Source: Shinisaurus crocodilurus (taxonomy: Eukaryota; Chordata; Lepidosauria; Squamata; Shinisauridae). Taken from it: 64,000 nucleotides of DNA. This document shows, in pieces, positions 9,978 through 20,597 of this stretch. The stretch is from positions 164,388,742-164,452,741 of the forward strand of contig CM037877.1 in the NCBI GenBank assembly GCA_021292165.1, written 5' to 3'. The translations under genes and the position numbers were made by a program. The number at the start of each line of letters is the position of its first letter. Position 1 is the stretch's first letter. A model generated the notes under the pieces. It was given only the letters and a program-made list of their open reading frames with translations, ran no database searches and was not told where the DNA came from.

Positions 9978-10020
9978 GTCTGCAATCCTATGCGGGCTTA
10001 CTTGGGAGTAAGCCCCACGG
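9978..10020 (+). mobile_element. Fragment of a small palindromic element
   Basis: 'tgcaatcctatgcgggctta' followed by 'cttgggagtaagcccc' is half of the short palindromic family seen at 37764 and 61915. The other half is missing. Confidence 0.5.
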
Positions 10021-10025
10021 ACATG

Positions 10026-10160
10026 GGAGGGGCCACACCTCAGTGATAGAGCACCTGCTTTACATGCAGAAGGTCCCGGTTTCAATTCAGGCTTCTCCAG
10101 GTAGGGCTAGGAAAGAATCCTGCCTGCAACCCTGGAGAGCCGCTGCCAGCCAGTGTAGAC
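10026..10160 (+). mobile_element. tRNA-headed SINE, interrupted by a hAT-like element
   Basis: The head 'cctcagtgatagagcacc' and 'tgctttacatgcagaaggtc' resembles a tRNA with A-box and B-box promoter regions, followed by the SINE body 'ctccaggtagggctagg' and 'ggagagccgctgccagccag'. It stops at GTGTAGAC, where the hAT element at 10161 begins. A short remainder continues after 10743 before diverging. Confidence 0.8.
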
Positions 10161-10735
10161 CAGGGGGTAGGCAACATGGTGCCCATGGACGCTAGTGTGC
10201 CTCTGGACACTGTTCTTGGTGCCCACTGAGGTGCTCTACCCCTGCCACATTTTTTTTTTAATTAACAAATTTTCTTACCAGCCCCAAAGTGAAGGTCTGC
10301 AGTTGCTGCCATCTTCATTTCCCATGAATGCTTCCGGGTCACATGGACTCTTAGGAAATGAATATGGTGGGTGACTATAGGCTGATATTTCTCTTTGCAG
10401 CATGCCCAGCCACCAGGAAAAGGAAAGAAAGAGAGACTCCTGTGAGAGTGTGTGAGAGAAAAAAGCTAGGAGGAATGAGTTGTCTGGCAGAGGGGTGGGT
10501 GAGAAAAGGAGTTTGCTTTCAGGTTTCTGTTGGTTCTGAAAACTGTGGGTTCAAAAGAGTTGTTTGGTGTATCAGGGCTCAGATCACACATCGGCCTTGT
10601 ACTCAGTCTTTAGGCAGATTACATGTTCTTTGCGATGAGCCACACTTCCCATGCCAGCCATTTTGTGGTGGTGCCCATGACTGTTCCTCAAATTGTCAAA
10701 TGTGCCCACGGGCCCAAAACAGTTGCCTACATCTG
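10161..10735 (+). mobile_element. hAT-like nonautonomous element inserted in a SINE
   Basis: The left end is CAGGGGGTAGGCAAC and the right end is GTTGCCTACATCTG, giving imperfect inverted termini. The flanking 8-mers are GTGTAGAC (10153-10160) and GTGTAGAT (10736-10743). The interior has an oligo-T stretch at 10250-10259 and 'gccattttgtggtggtgccc'. The frame at 10358-10741 is inside and is not transposase-like. Confidence 0.85.
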
Positions 10736-10759
10736 GTGTAGATAATTCTGAGTAAACAC

Positions 10760-12100
10760 GCTCAGGGCTGTGTTGCATAAGTCTAAATGCTAGTCTTGGT
10801 ATGTGAGTTAAGCCACCCAAATCACTGTCATTATCAATGGAAGACTTCCACATGTGCAAACAAAGTCTTTAGAATCAACTTGCTTTTGCCAGAAATTGCT
10901 GTTTGCCTCAGTGGTTTGCACGAGGCACCCTGAATTTAACAATCTCTGCCCTTGGAGTCAGAAATTGGCCTATTGTTGCTCATCCCCTTCTTCATCCAAA
11001 GAACCTCCTCTCACCCTGAAATAAATGTGTGTGCAATATGCTCTGATTCCTGGAAGCCGCCAAAATATTGCACATTCAATCACAATGTGAATTATACTGA
11101 TTTGTTTGTCCTTGCAGGTGCAGGGTGATTGTGCAACACTATTTCAATGCAGGCAGCCCTATAATTAAAATGCAGAGAGGTTTTGCATATTTGCTGCTGC
11201 AGGTAGAGTGGGCAAAACAATACAGCTGTTTTCCCTGAGCATCTGTGTAGGTTTCCCCATTTACCCTATAATTGGATGCAAAAAGGACCTATTGCACTTA
11301 GCCAAATGTCATTCAGAGCTAGGCAAATCCCTCTACCTTCCTGCCAAATAACCTTTGTTATTAAAAGACCATGACTTCACAATCAATCTGTTCCATATGC
11401 CTTTTATTCTCCCAACATATTTCTGGAGTGGATTCCACCCCTCCCCTCTCCCTGTGTTTTATTTCAGTGAGCTGGGTTTCATTTCAGCAGATTGGGCAAT
11501 TTCCACTTTTCATTCTATCATAATTGTTTTGTGAATTGTCTCAAATTCTCCAATGGATTTATGACAATCTTAAAATTGACAATGGCCCCTTAATTGCACA
11601 GGGCCGTGTGAGTCACAAAACCCTTGCTTGACCGATTTTCTTTCCCCCCACTTGAGTTTGAGCAGCCCTTAAAAAGAAAAGAAAAGGTTTGCAGTGCTGA
11701 AATGCATATACATTAAGGCATTTTCTTCTTGTCTTTCCCACCCACACCCCTCCTCACTTGGAAAGCAATTAGAGGTTTTTCTACAGGCTGATGTGCTACT
11801 AGTCACAATTTTCTTTTCTTTTTAAAAAAATCAGCCAATATGATTTTTTCATTGTGCTAAAGTGGGGGGATTGTTGCCTTCAGACAGCAGAAGGATATGC
11901 CAGCTGGACCATATATTAGGATTCAAAATTATAATTAGCTCACTTCTATGGAAATATGTTACCCACAACTATATTACTTTTTTTTTTGCCAAATCCTGGT
12001 CAGTTCCTGAATGGTGTGAATTAAATTTCCATTGCGAAGGAAGTGCATTAGATACTGGATATCACATAAATGACCTTTAGCTGCTTCAAAATGTTGTAGA
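10760..12100. other. Repeat-free AT-rich stretch, candidate conserved noncoding DNA
   Basis: I recognise no repeats over about 1.3 kb, which is unusual here. The stretch carries many homeodomain-type cores (TAATTA/ATTA, for example 'cctataattaaaatgc' near 11159 and 'ccttaattgcac' near 11589) and SOX-like 'attgtttt'. No splice-flanked open frame is evident. Regulatory function is a guess from composition. Confidence 0.3.
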
Positions 12101-13690
12101 TTTTGGAACAGAGCGGCATCAGTACATGGCCTGCAATATGGGGTGTTTCCATATGTGTTACGGAAAGGTAGTACAGACAGAATTAATAGAAAATGGTGAG
12201 AGAGAGGAGAAGTGGCATGAGCCTGATGGAAATTGTAATATTGACTGCTTAAATCAACAAGGTAGTTACAGTGGGAGGAAAGGGTTAATTGAACAATTCC
12301 CCAGGGTGCATGTTTTCTAACCCCTCCTCCCTACTTCCTGCCTCTCTGTGGCCAGCTCTCTCTCTCTTTCTCCAACATGATGGACACACGCATGTGAATA
12401 AAGGGACTGTAAGTAAAACTAATAAATGTCTTTATTAGTTTTAAACCTTGTTTGGACAATCCATTTCCTTTTAGGAGCCTTTTAGCAGGGTTTAACAACC
12501 CACGTGGTGATAACCAGTTTCAATAACCAGGCTGTGCATAAGAGGGAAAACTCTGCTTCAGCCTAACCAGTATAGGACCGACTCCTTCCCATATCCTCCA
12601 GCAGGTTATGGGCCCAGAACCCAGACCCAGAGCAGTTAATAATTTAACCATTATTAATGTGCATGACTGTTTTTAGGCAGTAAGTTGAACTGGTATTTTT
12701 GGGGCTTTATTTACTGTTTTTGCTTTTGGATGCCATCCCTCGCCCCTCACCACGTTATAAGGCTATCCAGATTGTTAAGAGTAATTTTTAGGCTGCAAAA
12801 CTGCTCCCTTTTTTTATGAGAAAGGATCCAAGACAAGCCCCTGGCTACTGAGAGGAGAGGGCCATTTGCAAACCAAAATAGCTGCTTTTCACTGCCTAGG
12901 ACTTAATCCCCTTCCAATCAGTCTTTCTCCTCCTTGCAAGCAAAGATAAATTTTAACCCTGTAAGTGCTAAACATGGCTGCAGCAGATTTTTCCTGCCAA
13001 AGCTTACAAAGACCAATTACAGAGCATGGGAATATTCTTTGAAAGCTGCTTTGAGAGGAATTAATGCAGAATCTATGGTCTTGTCCTGACTACAGACCAT
13101 AGATAATGATGGTAATACTGCAATGAGTGAAAAATGGAATATGGTTGATGGCAAAGCAATAAGCCTGATGTTCACTGAACTTGACCCTATTAGATCATGA
13201 TCAGTTCATTGACTGTGAAAGTGCAAAGGAATTGTTGCAAAAAAATAAGTCTGTGTTTGCATTTGAGAGTCCAAAATCACAGATTCAGCAGGCAGGCATC
13301 AGCAGAGTGTTGGGCCCTTCCGAGGTGCTGTGCTCCCAACAGTTGACTGAGGTTGTCCTGTACTGATGCAGGGTCTCGTTAGAGTGGTGTCTGTTTCGTT
13401 AATTGACTGCAAACAGCAAGCAAGCAAGAAAAGATGGTTGCCTACAGTCCACAGGCATTGATAATCATGGTTCAAAGGGCTTATACTTTCAAAGAGGAGT
13501 CTATGTAATAAAGGTTGTTCCAGAAGAGCCTAATTTCTCATCCATAGTGCCTACATTCAGAACTATTTGTATCTCTTTCAAGTTGGCTATTCTATTTAGG
13601 GATGCTTTGTTTGTAAGATAACACCTTCAAAGAACATCCTTACCTTGTATTATGGATTATTTGAGACACATCATGACTTCTGCTCAACAG
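12101..13690. other. No gene seen; unique sequence with one perfect hairpin
   Basis: Nothing recognised apart from the hairpin at 12415-12442. The neighbouring 'gtgaataaaggg' (about 12394-12405) and 'aataaa' signals could belong to an old LTR, but I cannot find its ends. Confidence 0.4.
12415..12442. repeat. Perfect 12-bp stem hairpin
   Basis: AAAACTAATAAA (12415-12426) and TTTATTAGTTTT (12431-12442) are exact reverse complements around a TGTC loop. Each arm contains an AATAAA on one strand. Confidence 0.85.
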
Positions 13691-14290
13691 ACAACAACCT
13701 TTTGCAATTGCCTGTGCTAACAACGATTAAGGTTTAATGTCAATATTCAGATCTTAAGGACCATCTCCTCCCATATGAACCTACATCAATTCTACATCAA
13801 TTGCATTGGCTACTAATTCATTTTCAGGGTCAATTTAAACTGCTAATAATAAGTATTTAATTGTCCAGGACTAGGTTATCTCAAAGATCGCACTTGAACC
13901 TGCCTGAGCCTTAAGATAAGTGCCCTGCTCTCTAGTCCATCATTAGCTAAGACCTGATGGGTGAGTACCAGGAAAAAGGCCTTTTTAGTGGTGGCACCAC
14001 AGTAATCAGATTATCTCCCAGGGGATGTCCAATAGGCTCCCACTCCTCCCATTTTTTAGAGGACATTCAAAGACATGTTTATTCTGGAAGCGGTTTTATT
14101 ACTGAGTCTACTGTTTTTATGGTTTTGTTGGTTTCTAATGCCACTGAATGCTTTTAATTTTGTATCACACACACACACTTTATATAGATAGGTGATAGAT
14201 GGTTTATATTTTGTTTTTAATGTAAGACTGGAAAATTTGTTTAAAAACTCGGATAGAAATAATTTAGATAAATACATAAACACATTTTAA
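13691..14290 (+). mobile_element. L2/CR1-type LINE 3' end, heavily decayed
   Basis: Translation near 13798-13860 gives LHWLLIHFQGQFKLLI, resembling the LHWLPI..RI.FKIL motif of L2-type reverse transcriptases. The 'aggaaaaaggcctttttagt' stretch near 13970 corresponds to the later RAFLVVAP-like block. The 3' UTR includes a (CA)n run near 14167. Multiple stops and frameshifts make it inactive. Confidence 0.55.
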
Positions 14291-15320
14291 AATCAGGACA
14301 CTTTAGAAAGATTATTGAGATACATACGTGAAGCACTTTTAACAATTGAAAATCACAATATAAATGCTAAGTATTATTAGGACTGTCTTATTCCAGCTTA
14401 CTGTTGATCTACAAACTTGTATTTGGGTCCTGCATTTACAGAGCATAAGCTTATGGGTTGGCGCAGCTCTGGATTTGGGGGTCTACAACATGTGGTCAGT
14501 GATCAACATTTGGCATAATAAGTGCCTGTTAGTTCTATCTCTTGCATGCTAATAAGTCATTTCCATGATGCAGGGCTTTTAATTTATGTTTTTAAAAAAA
14601 TTAGTTTTGATTATCTGCTTAATTTCATTGCATCAAGACTATTACTGACATACCAGGCCAACTTTTGTTATCTCCATGGATGGCAATGAAAAATGCAGGG
14701 ATGAATCTGTCACCTCAATTTTAAATTTAGTGATTGGTTAGAAACACTCTGTTTAAATCCAGTGTTGTTTTATCCTTGTGTCAGCATTTAATTCCATTTG
14801 CATATAAGCCTATTTCCCTTCTCTAAATTTAATTTGTTAGAGTTTGGCCCTCAGCAACAACAACTACAAAAAGTAATTGCATCTCAGTGTTGGGCATTGG
14901 TGCCAACACAGCATGTGCTATAAAAGATGCCTCACACACATTAAAAAAAAATGTAGTCATTAGTGTCATTCTGCCTGGTAACAGGAACGTGACGGCATTA
15001 AAATGTGTGATGGGTTTTGTATGGGCATGTGTTACACCTTATCATAGAGTGAAACATCTGCTGAAGGGCACCTTCAATTATTTAAGGGTAGATCCTGTAT
15101 GTGTTGAAATCAGAGCGAAACTGTCATCAGGATTATAGAGGCGATAAACAGACACTTGTCCCATAATGATGAATATGGACCACCACTGAGGGAGACTGTA
15201 GCTGTCATGACTCCAACCTCAACCATCAGTCAGGACTCGGGGATGATGGAGGAGGAGGAGGAGGAGCTGGTGAAATCCATGTTCCCATGTGACCAGCAGA
15301 GGAGCAAGACCTGTTGGAGA
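14291..15320. other. No gene seen; part looks like conserved noncoding DNA
   Basis: 14550-15120 is free of recognised repeats and has motifs such as 'ttgattatctgcttaattt', 'atttgcatat' (octamer-like, near 14798) and 'aaagtaattgcatc'. Conservation cannot be tested here. Confidence 0.3.
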
Positions 15321-15570
15321 AGGGCATCTCCAGGTGCGACTGAGAAAGTTTCATGTCTGAAACCCCGGAAAGCCACCACCGAGTCAGTGTAGACCAGCCT
15401 TCCCCACCCTGGTGTCCTCTAGATGTTTTGGACTCCGACTTCCAGCATTCCTGACCCTTGGCCATGCTGGCTGGGGCTGATGGGAGTTGAAGTCCAGGGT
15501 GGGGAAGGCTGGCGTAGACAGTATATGATGAACTACATCTGACTGTATAAGGCAGCTTCCTATGTTCTTA
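15321..15570 (+). mobile_element. SINE (headless) split by a hAT-like MITE
   Basis: The SINE body 'agggcatctccaggtg' ... 'gtcagtgtagac' (to 15394) continues after the insertion as 'ctgtataaggcagcttcc' and TATGTTCTTA at 15570. The tRNA-like head is absent. Confidence 0.75.
15395..15511 (+). mobile_element. Palindromic hAT-like MITE inside a SINE
   Basis: CAGCCTTCCCCACCC and GGGTGGGGAAGGCTG are perfect inverted ends. The duplication is GTGTAGAC (15387-15394) against GCGTAGAC (15512-15519). The arms continue as 'gatgttttggactccgactt' and 'gggagttgaagtcc'. Confidence 0.9.
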
Positions 15571-15917
15571 AGACACAGCCGTGATATTAAGCCCAATGCA
15601 GGCAGTTTGGAGCCCCAGAACCCAAGACCTCTGTGCCAGTACCACAGGGGGCAGCTTGTCTTGAGCCTGACTTCCCTGAGAGGGCATGTCCCACTATTCC
15701 AGACACGTCCCCAGTGCCTCCTCATCAGTACCAGTATATACTAGGTGGGAAGTTGTGGCTATGTGATGGAGACTCAGCTCCTGGCTCATGGACAGTCCTG
15801 TTAAGGATGCTCACTCTTGGAGCAAGAGGGTAGAGCCTGGGACGGGTAGTCATGGCCTGAAGCAATAAAAGACCTCAGGTGGACTCTGCTGGAGCACATT
15901 GATTGCTCACAATGATC
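15571..15917. other. No gene seen; moderately GC-rich, unclassified
   Basis: 'gaagcaataaaagacc' near 15860 contains a polyadenylation-type signal and could mark an old retroelement end. No termini or coding signature can be shown. Confidence 0.35.
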
Positions 15918-15919
15918 TA

Positions 15920-16322
15920 GAGTGGACATGGTTCCTCTTTTACAGAGGACAGTCCACTATTTGAAGGGCTGCCAGAGGGCTGTCCTCTATTTTGAAGGCC
16001 TCCGCTATTTGAAGGGCTGTCCAGTCCAAGTCTGGTTTAAAGAACCATCAGAAAGAAGAGCTGGGCCTTGAACCTGCCCATCTGTAGAACCTGGACAGCA
16101 GACTGTGCAAGGCACACAGGTCACCTGGTCACAGTCTTCCATACTATGGTGAGATGTACTGTATTTCTATTTAAATTATAATATTATAATTTTATTTCCA
16201 AATTTTCATCTATAGATGTAAATTAGCATATGCAAATGTTTTGCAAATTGGTGTCCCTTTTTCTCCTCTTTTTGGATGATGCATTTCCTTTTTTGGGGGG
16301 GATGCTTCAGAAGTGGCCATCT
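15920..16322 (+). mobile_element. TA-flanked GGGTGGCCA element, copy 2
   Basis: The start GAGTGGACATGG follows TA (15918-15919) and the end AAGTGGCCATCT precedes TA (16323-16324). The 'ctatttgaagggctg' unit occurs three times in imperfect form, then 'cacctggtcacagtcttcc' and the AT-rich half with 'attagcatatgcaaat'. It matches the copies at 323, 31682 and 36211. Confidence 0.75.
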
Positions 16323-16324
16323 TA

Positions 16325-17069
16325 CAATGATCTGTCTTGGTCCTGCCAGCCTTATGTCTCCTTACTCTTCAGATCCCACCCTGGCTCACCCTTTGAGTGT
16401 GTGCCTGTCTGAAACCATCCATCTTGTCACTCCCAGTTCTCTCCAGCACCCCAGACTTCTTGCCTCCTTGGCTGTCTGTGGATTCTGCCTTCCCCGGGAC
16501 AGGATGGTAGTAGACCAGATCTACATTGGAATAAATGAATTGGAATGGAATAGAATGGAATGCAAAGTTACCATGGAAGGCACCAGTTTTCTTTCCTATC
16601 TAAAGGAAGCCCTCTATCCCGACCCGAGTCCGCTTGTGTACAACAGTTTATATTCTCTACTGCTTTTTTGGCTTCCTGGTCCAACTGGGTGCAGAATTAC
16701 ACATTAGGAAATACACAGGGCTGGTGCTGAAACTTCAGACTCACCTTCCTCTGTAAAGCATATGAAGACTTGCCCTGTGTTATGATGCCTATTACAATGT
16801 GCATTTCCCTGCCAGCCACTGTAAGAATAATTCCTTTCAAAGAGAAACCATAAAGGTCTGTTGTTCTCACTGGTTCATTTTTGACTCCAGAAAACTTTTT
16901 CAAACTGGGGTTAGGTGCAGTGGGGGGGAAAAAGGTGACAGTTTTTGCTCTGCATTTGTTACTCTTCCATCTATTTCTCTCTGAGGAATGTCCCCCCCCC
17001 CCCTTGCCAACCTCCTTCCTACACTTTCTCTGCTCAGGGAAATCTCCCTAGAGGCCATAGTTTGAGCAA

Positions 17070-17070
<1 letters not shown>
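16325..17070. other. No gene seen
   Basis: Unique sequence with a short GGAAT-rich patch near 16538-16561 and a C-run near 16992. The 143-residue frame at 16276-16707 starts within a transposon and has no domain. Confidence 0.45.

Positions 17071-17108
<38 letters not shown>
17070..17108. repeat. (GAT)n microsatellite
   Basis: About twelve GAT units in a row. Confidence 0.95.
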
Positions 17109-17110
<2 letters not shown>

Positions 17111-17249
17111 AAAAATGCAGAACTTAGAATGTCCTGTAGGGAGAAAATGCTTACCGTACATTGTTAATTGCTCATATGCTTACACTCCATAGGAATGTTA
17201 GCCTTGCCTTCAGCCTGTGCCAGGCTCAGGCTCAAAAGCATCATGGGCA

Positions 17250-17691
17250 GCAGAGCAATCCTAAACTTTATTTCAGAGAGTTCTGATGTCGGAGTCTCCG
17301 ACATATGCAAAGCCCTGCTGGGCTCTTGCCCGCAGGCCAAAAGTGAGGGAGGAACAGTGTTTCCACCCCTTTCCCCCTTCCTGGCCATGTTTTTTATTTA
17401 TTTTTTTATTAACTGATTCCTTCCCATCGAAACCAATCAGAGGGAATTAATCTACACCAGCTCCAGGAGTGGGGAAAATTACAGGCTAGTTTGGTGGCAT
17501 ATCCGAGGGCCAGGAGAGCGAAGGATCCTTCACATCCACAGCCTGTTCAGACCACACCCTGACACACCCCTGTATGCCCCCTTTTCTCTCTGATGTTGCA
17601 GTTCTAATCTGGGAGGTAAGGGCCTGTGGATGGTTCTGTGGCAGCTGGAGGTGGGGTGGGGATCCAAGGTTGGATCTCCTCCTCCAAAGAT

Positions 17692-17726
<35 letters not shown>

Positions 17727-17789
17727 CTCACAGGGGGAGATCGCATCTGTCCTCTGGGATGCCTTCCCAGGGACCATAGGATTACAGTT
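17250..17789 (+). mobile_element. GC-rich Harbinger-like element, copy D
   Basis: The left end is near AGAGCAATCCTAAAC and the right end GGGACCATAGGATTAC leads into TTTTAG. The interior includes 'cttgcccgcaggcc' and a (TC)n run at 17695-17722 that is not seen in other copies. The boundaries are approximate. Confidence 0.6.
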
Positions 17790-17794
17790 TTAGT

Positions 17795-18305
17795 GCATCT
17801 TTGACAGGAGAGAACTAACTGTAATTTTCTTTATAATCGTCTACTTAGGTATAAAAGCCAAATGAGAATCATGCTTAATTTCATGGGTTTCACATCTCTC
17901 TTAGGTATACCACAGTTTGAGGGGGGGGGGGGAATCAGCAGATGTCACGTGTTTCAAATGTGATATATTAGTTAACATTCATCAGCATTTAGTCCTGTAC
18001 TGGCTGGAACTCGCTGGCCTTGCTGTTTCATGCTTCCTCCCATCTATTGATTACTCACCAGCTGCAACCTGACTGGCAGAGATAGCTATCTAACATGTTT
18101 TCCAGGGAAATCTTAAGTAGTCTGTGCATCAGATGGCCAAGAGCTTTGTGGTGGGCACGCAGCTGGCTGAGGCCCCCAGGCCAACTTGGCTTGCTTGGCT
18201 CTCCGTTTCCTTCTGGTTACCCTGGAAATCTGTTTGCCTGCGTCGTCGTGTCCAGCCTGACTTACCTGGTTACTCCATCTTGCCATAAGACTACAGCCTG
18301 GAGTT
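17795..18305. other. No gene seen
   Basis: Unique sequence with a G12 run near 17920. The stretch 18095-18300 is GC-richer but carries no recognised element or exon. Confidence 0.4.
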
Positions 18306-18307
18306 CT

Positions 18308-18440
18308 ATTTTTTATTTATTAAATTTATACCCCACCTTTTTTCCTGCAAGGAACCCAAGGCGGCTTACATAGTCCTCCTCCTCCTCTCCATTTTATCCT
18401 CACAACAACCCTGTGAGGTAGTGAGGTAGAACTAGTTTGC
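18308..18440 (-). mobile_element. MIR-like SINE, 3' part
   Basis: It contains 'ataccccaccttttttcctg', 'aaggcggcttacata' and 'cacaacaaccctgtgagg', the same order as the copies at 4443 and 57035. On the minus strand only the distal half and tail remain. Confidence 0.65.
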
Positions 18441-19371
18441 TTGACTGGTCAGGTTCCTGGTAGGTTATTTTGCAAAATGAGTTGGAGGTGCTTGGGAACG
18501 TCACAGTATTCTTTTGGAGTTTGTTTCTGGAACCAACACTAGCTCATGGCTCAAAGCCTGCTCCTCACAACAACAATTTTCTATTATTTTGCAACAGTTT
18601 GACTCTTCCCCCCTCCCCCTGCATGTCAGATAAGGCTAATCCTCATATGACATTACTACAGATGGGCACATGGTGGTCTTTACTTAAACCAGATGCACTT
18701 TGTCTGGCTAATCTGGCTGAAAGCGGGTTATCTAAACCAAATCAATTTTATGTATTTTTGAGGGTAACAGGTATACACAGATTTCAAAAACAAATAAACT
18801 GGCTATTTTCAATGGATCACCATTATTCCTCTACCACTAGCTTTCCGTAGCCCCTTGTTATAAACCTCTTTTGATGCACCATACCTGTGGTGACTTGCAC
18901 TTGCTGCATTGTGCACACATGTTCTGTGCCTCAAACTAGATGGGAAAATTATTCTCCAGCAGATATTTTAATTTTTAATTTAGTGCAAAGTGTCGTGAGC
19001 CAGATGTTTGGTGACTGTTCAGAATATTCATGGGTTCAGTTTTATCAGGCAGTCCTCAGGCAGGCTACCCGGAATTAATTGGCAGCGTAAGCTCACAAAT
19101 TTTGGTGGTGTTTGGAGGCAGGAGGACAGTGTGACGGCCCTGAAAACGGCAACACCCTGGGACTATACGTATTTCATCCATGCAAAGTAATCAGTCAGAA
19201 AAGTTTGGGCAGTAGTTCAAATACATTTTAATTTCACAGTTAACCTGCATGTCTGCATTAGGCCATCTGGGTGGTATTTGACTTTAAATTATGCACATGT
19301 TTATAGATTGAAAGGAAGAAACCCTATCTTGGCTGAACAAATATAAAAACTAGATCTTCCGCTGGTATAGA
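18441..19371. other. No gene seen
   Basis: Unique sequence. The 126-residue frame at 18470-18850 resembles no family I know and lacks a plausible splice context. Confidence 0.45.
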
Positions 19372-19440
19372 CAGGTCCGGCCTTACCCCTAGGTGGCCAC
19401 CTATGGCAACAGATTGGCAGGCTTTTCTCTTCTTAGGGGC
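19372..19440 (+). mobile_element. hAT-like element end fragment
   Basis: CAGGTCCGGCCTTACCCCTAG resembles the CAGGGCTGGCCCTAAG and CAGGACCGGTGC termini at 36147 and 56278. No partner end is found. Confidence 0.35.
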
Positions 19441-19591
19441 TGGAGTATGTCTTTCCTCAGCTCTGTAATTCCAAATAGTTGAAAGAATGAAGCAAGAACA
19501 GACACTTAGGTGCTACCGGGAGGAAAGTAACAGAGGGTTTCCGCCTTTGAATCTGGCAAATTATGGACAGTCTAACCATCCACCATATCAG

Positions 19592-20041
19592 TAGAGGTAT
19601 ACAAGGTGTCCCCCCACACCACACACATATTTTGTTATTTCATTTGTTTTATTAAAAATGACATTCATTCGTAATTCATTTGTTAAAGTCACATTTGTTT
19701 TGATGCTCATATTCTTGTTTGACTCCCACTGCTCTTAAAAAATCTTTTTAGTTTCTCCCCCATTGTTTTGTGGTAGCCACCTCTCTCCCCCCAGACTGCC
19801 CTGGAACAACATGTCTGTGGCATTCTGGAAAATAAAATGGTGGCTACCAGGAGGCAGTTGCTGAGAGGGCCTTTGCTGCCGCTAGAGGTAGGTAAGCCTC
19901 TCCAACCCTGAATGAATGAATAATGATTAACAAAAATGAATCCCATTCATGGCAATTTGTTACTTTGGGCATGCATTTTGGAATGAATTGGCTCTGTTTG
20001 GTTCAACTTTTCATTCAATACCAAACAAATGCACACCTGTA
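19592..20041. mobile_element. hAT-like element with TAGAGGT/ACCTGTA ends
   Basis: TAGAGGTATACAAGG and TTTGCACACCTGTA-type ends are inverted repeats at moderate identity. The flanks CATATCAG (19584-19591) and CACATCAG (20042-20049) match at seven of eight positions. The interior is AT-rich with repeated 'attcattt' and 'aatgaat' words. Confidence 0.55.
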
Positions 20042-20049
20042 CACATCAG

Positions 20050-20337
20050 GTTGCCTCATCTATCAGAAGTCAATGGGGGTGGATTTGAAATGAATGTTGA
20101 ATTTGTAGACACAATGAGAAAAACAAAAATAAGTTTTAGATTTATGAAACCAAATTGCTTGAAAGTCATCTTCTTTGCCTCTCTGTTGAAAAAGAGTCAA
20201 TTCAAAAGAACACATATCAACTATCCACAGCTGTAAATCAGGAGTGGATTTGCCCTTCCAGTGTGGAATAATAATTTTTTGAGCCACACCCTTAGCTTGA
20301 AGTATCCATGGTTCTTGATATAAGGATAGATTCCATC
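20050..20337. other. No gene seen
   Basis: Short unique stretch between two DNA elements. Confidence 0.5.
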
Positions 20338-20345
20338 TACTAAGG

Positions 20346-20466
20346 CAGTGTTCTCCAACCTTGGGTCCCCAGATGTTTTTGGCCTACAACTTCCAGCTAC
20401 ACTGGCTGGGGCATGCTGGGAGTTGTAGGCCAAAAACATCTGGGGACCCAAGGTTGGAGAACACTG
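20346..20466. mobile_element. Near-perfect palindromic hAT-like MITE with exact 8-bp duplication
   Basis: CAGTGTTCTCCAACCTTGGG and its exact complement at the right end flank a 121-bp element whose arms pair almost throughout. The duplication TACTAAGG occurs at 20338-20345 and 20467-20474. The near-perfect arms suggest a fairly young insertion. Confidence 0.95.
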
Positions 20467-20597
20467 TACTAAGGATATAGCCTAAGAGAACACATGCATC
20501 TGTAACAAACAGTGATTGTTGTAGAATCATATTAACAATCCTGTGAATGTCAGACCAAAGTGGAACAATTGTAGACGTGCCCCGACCATATGACTCA

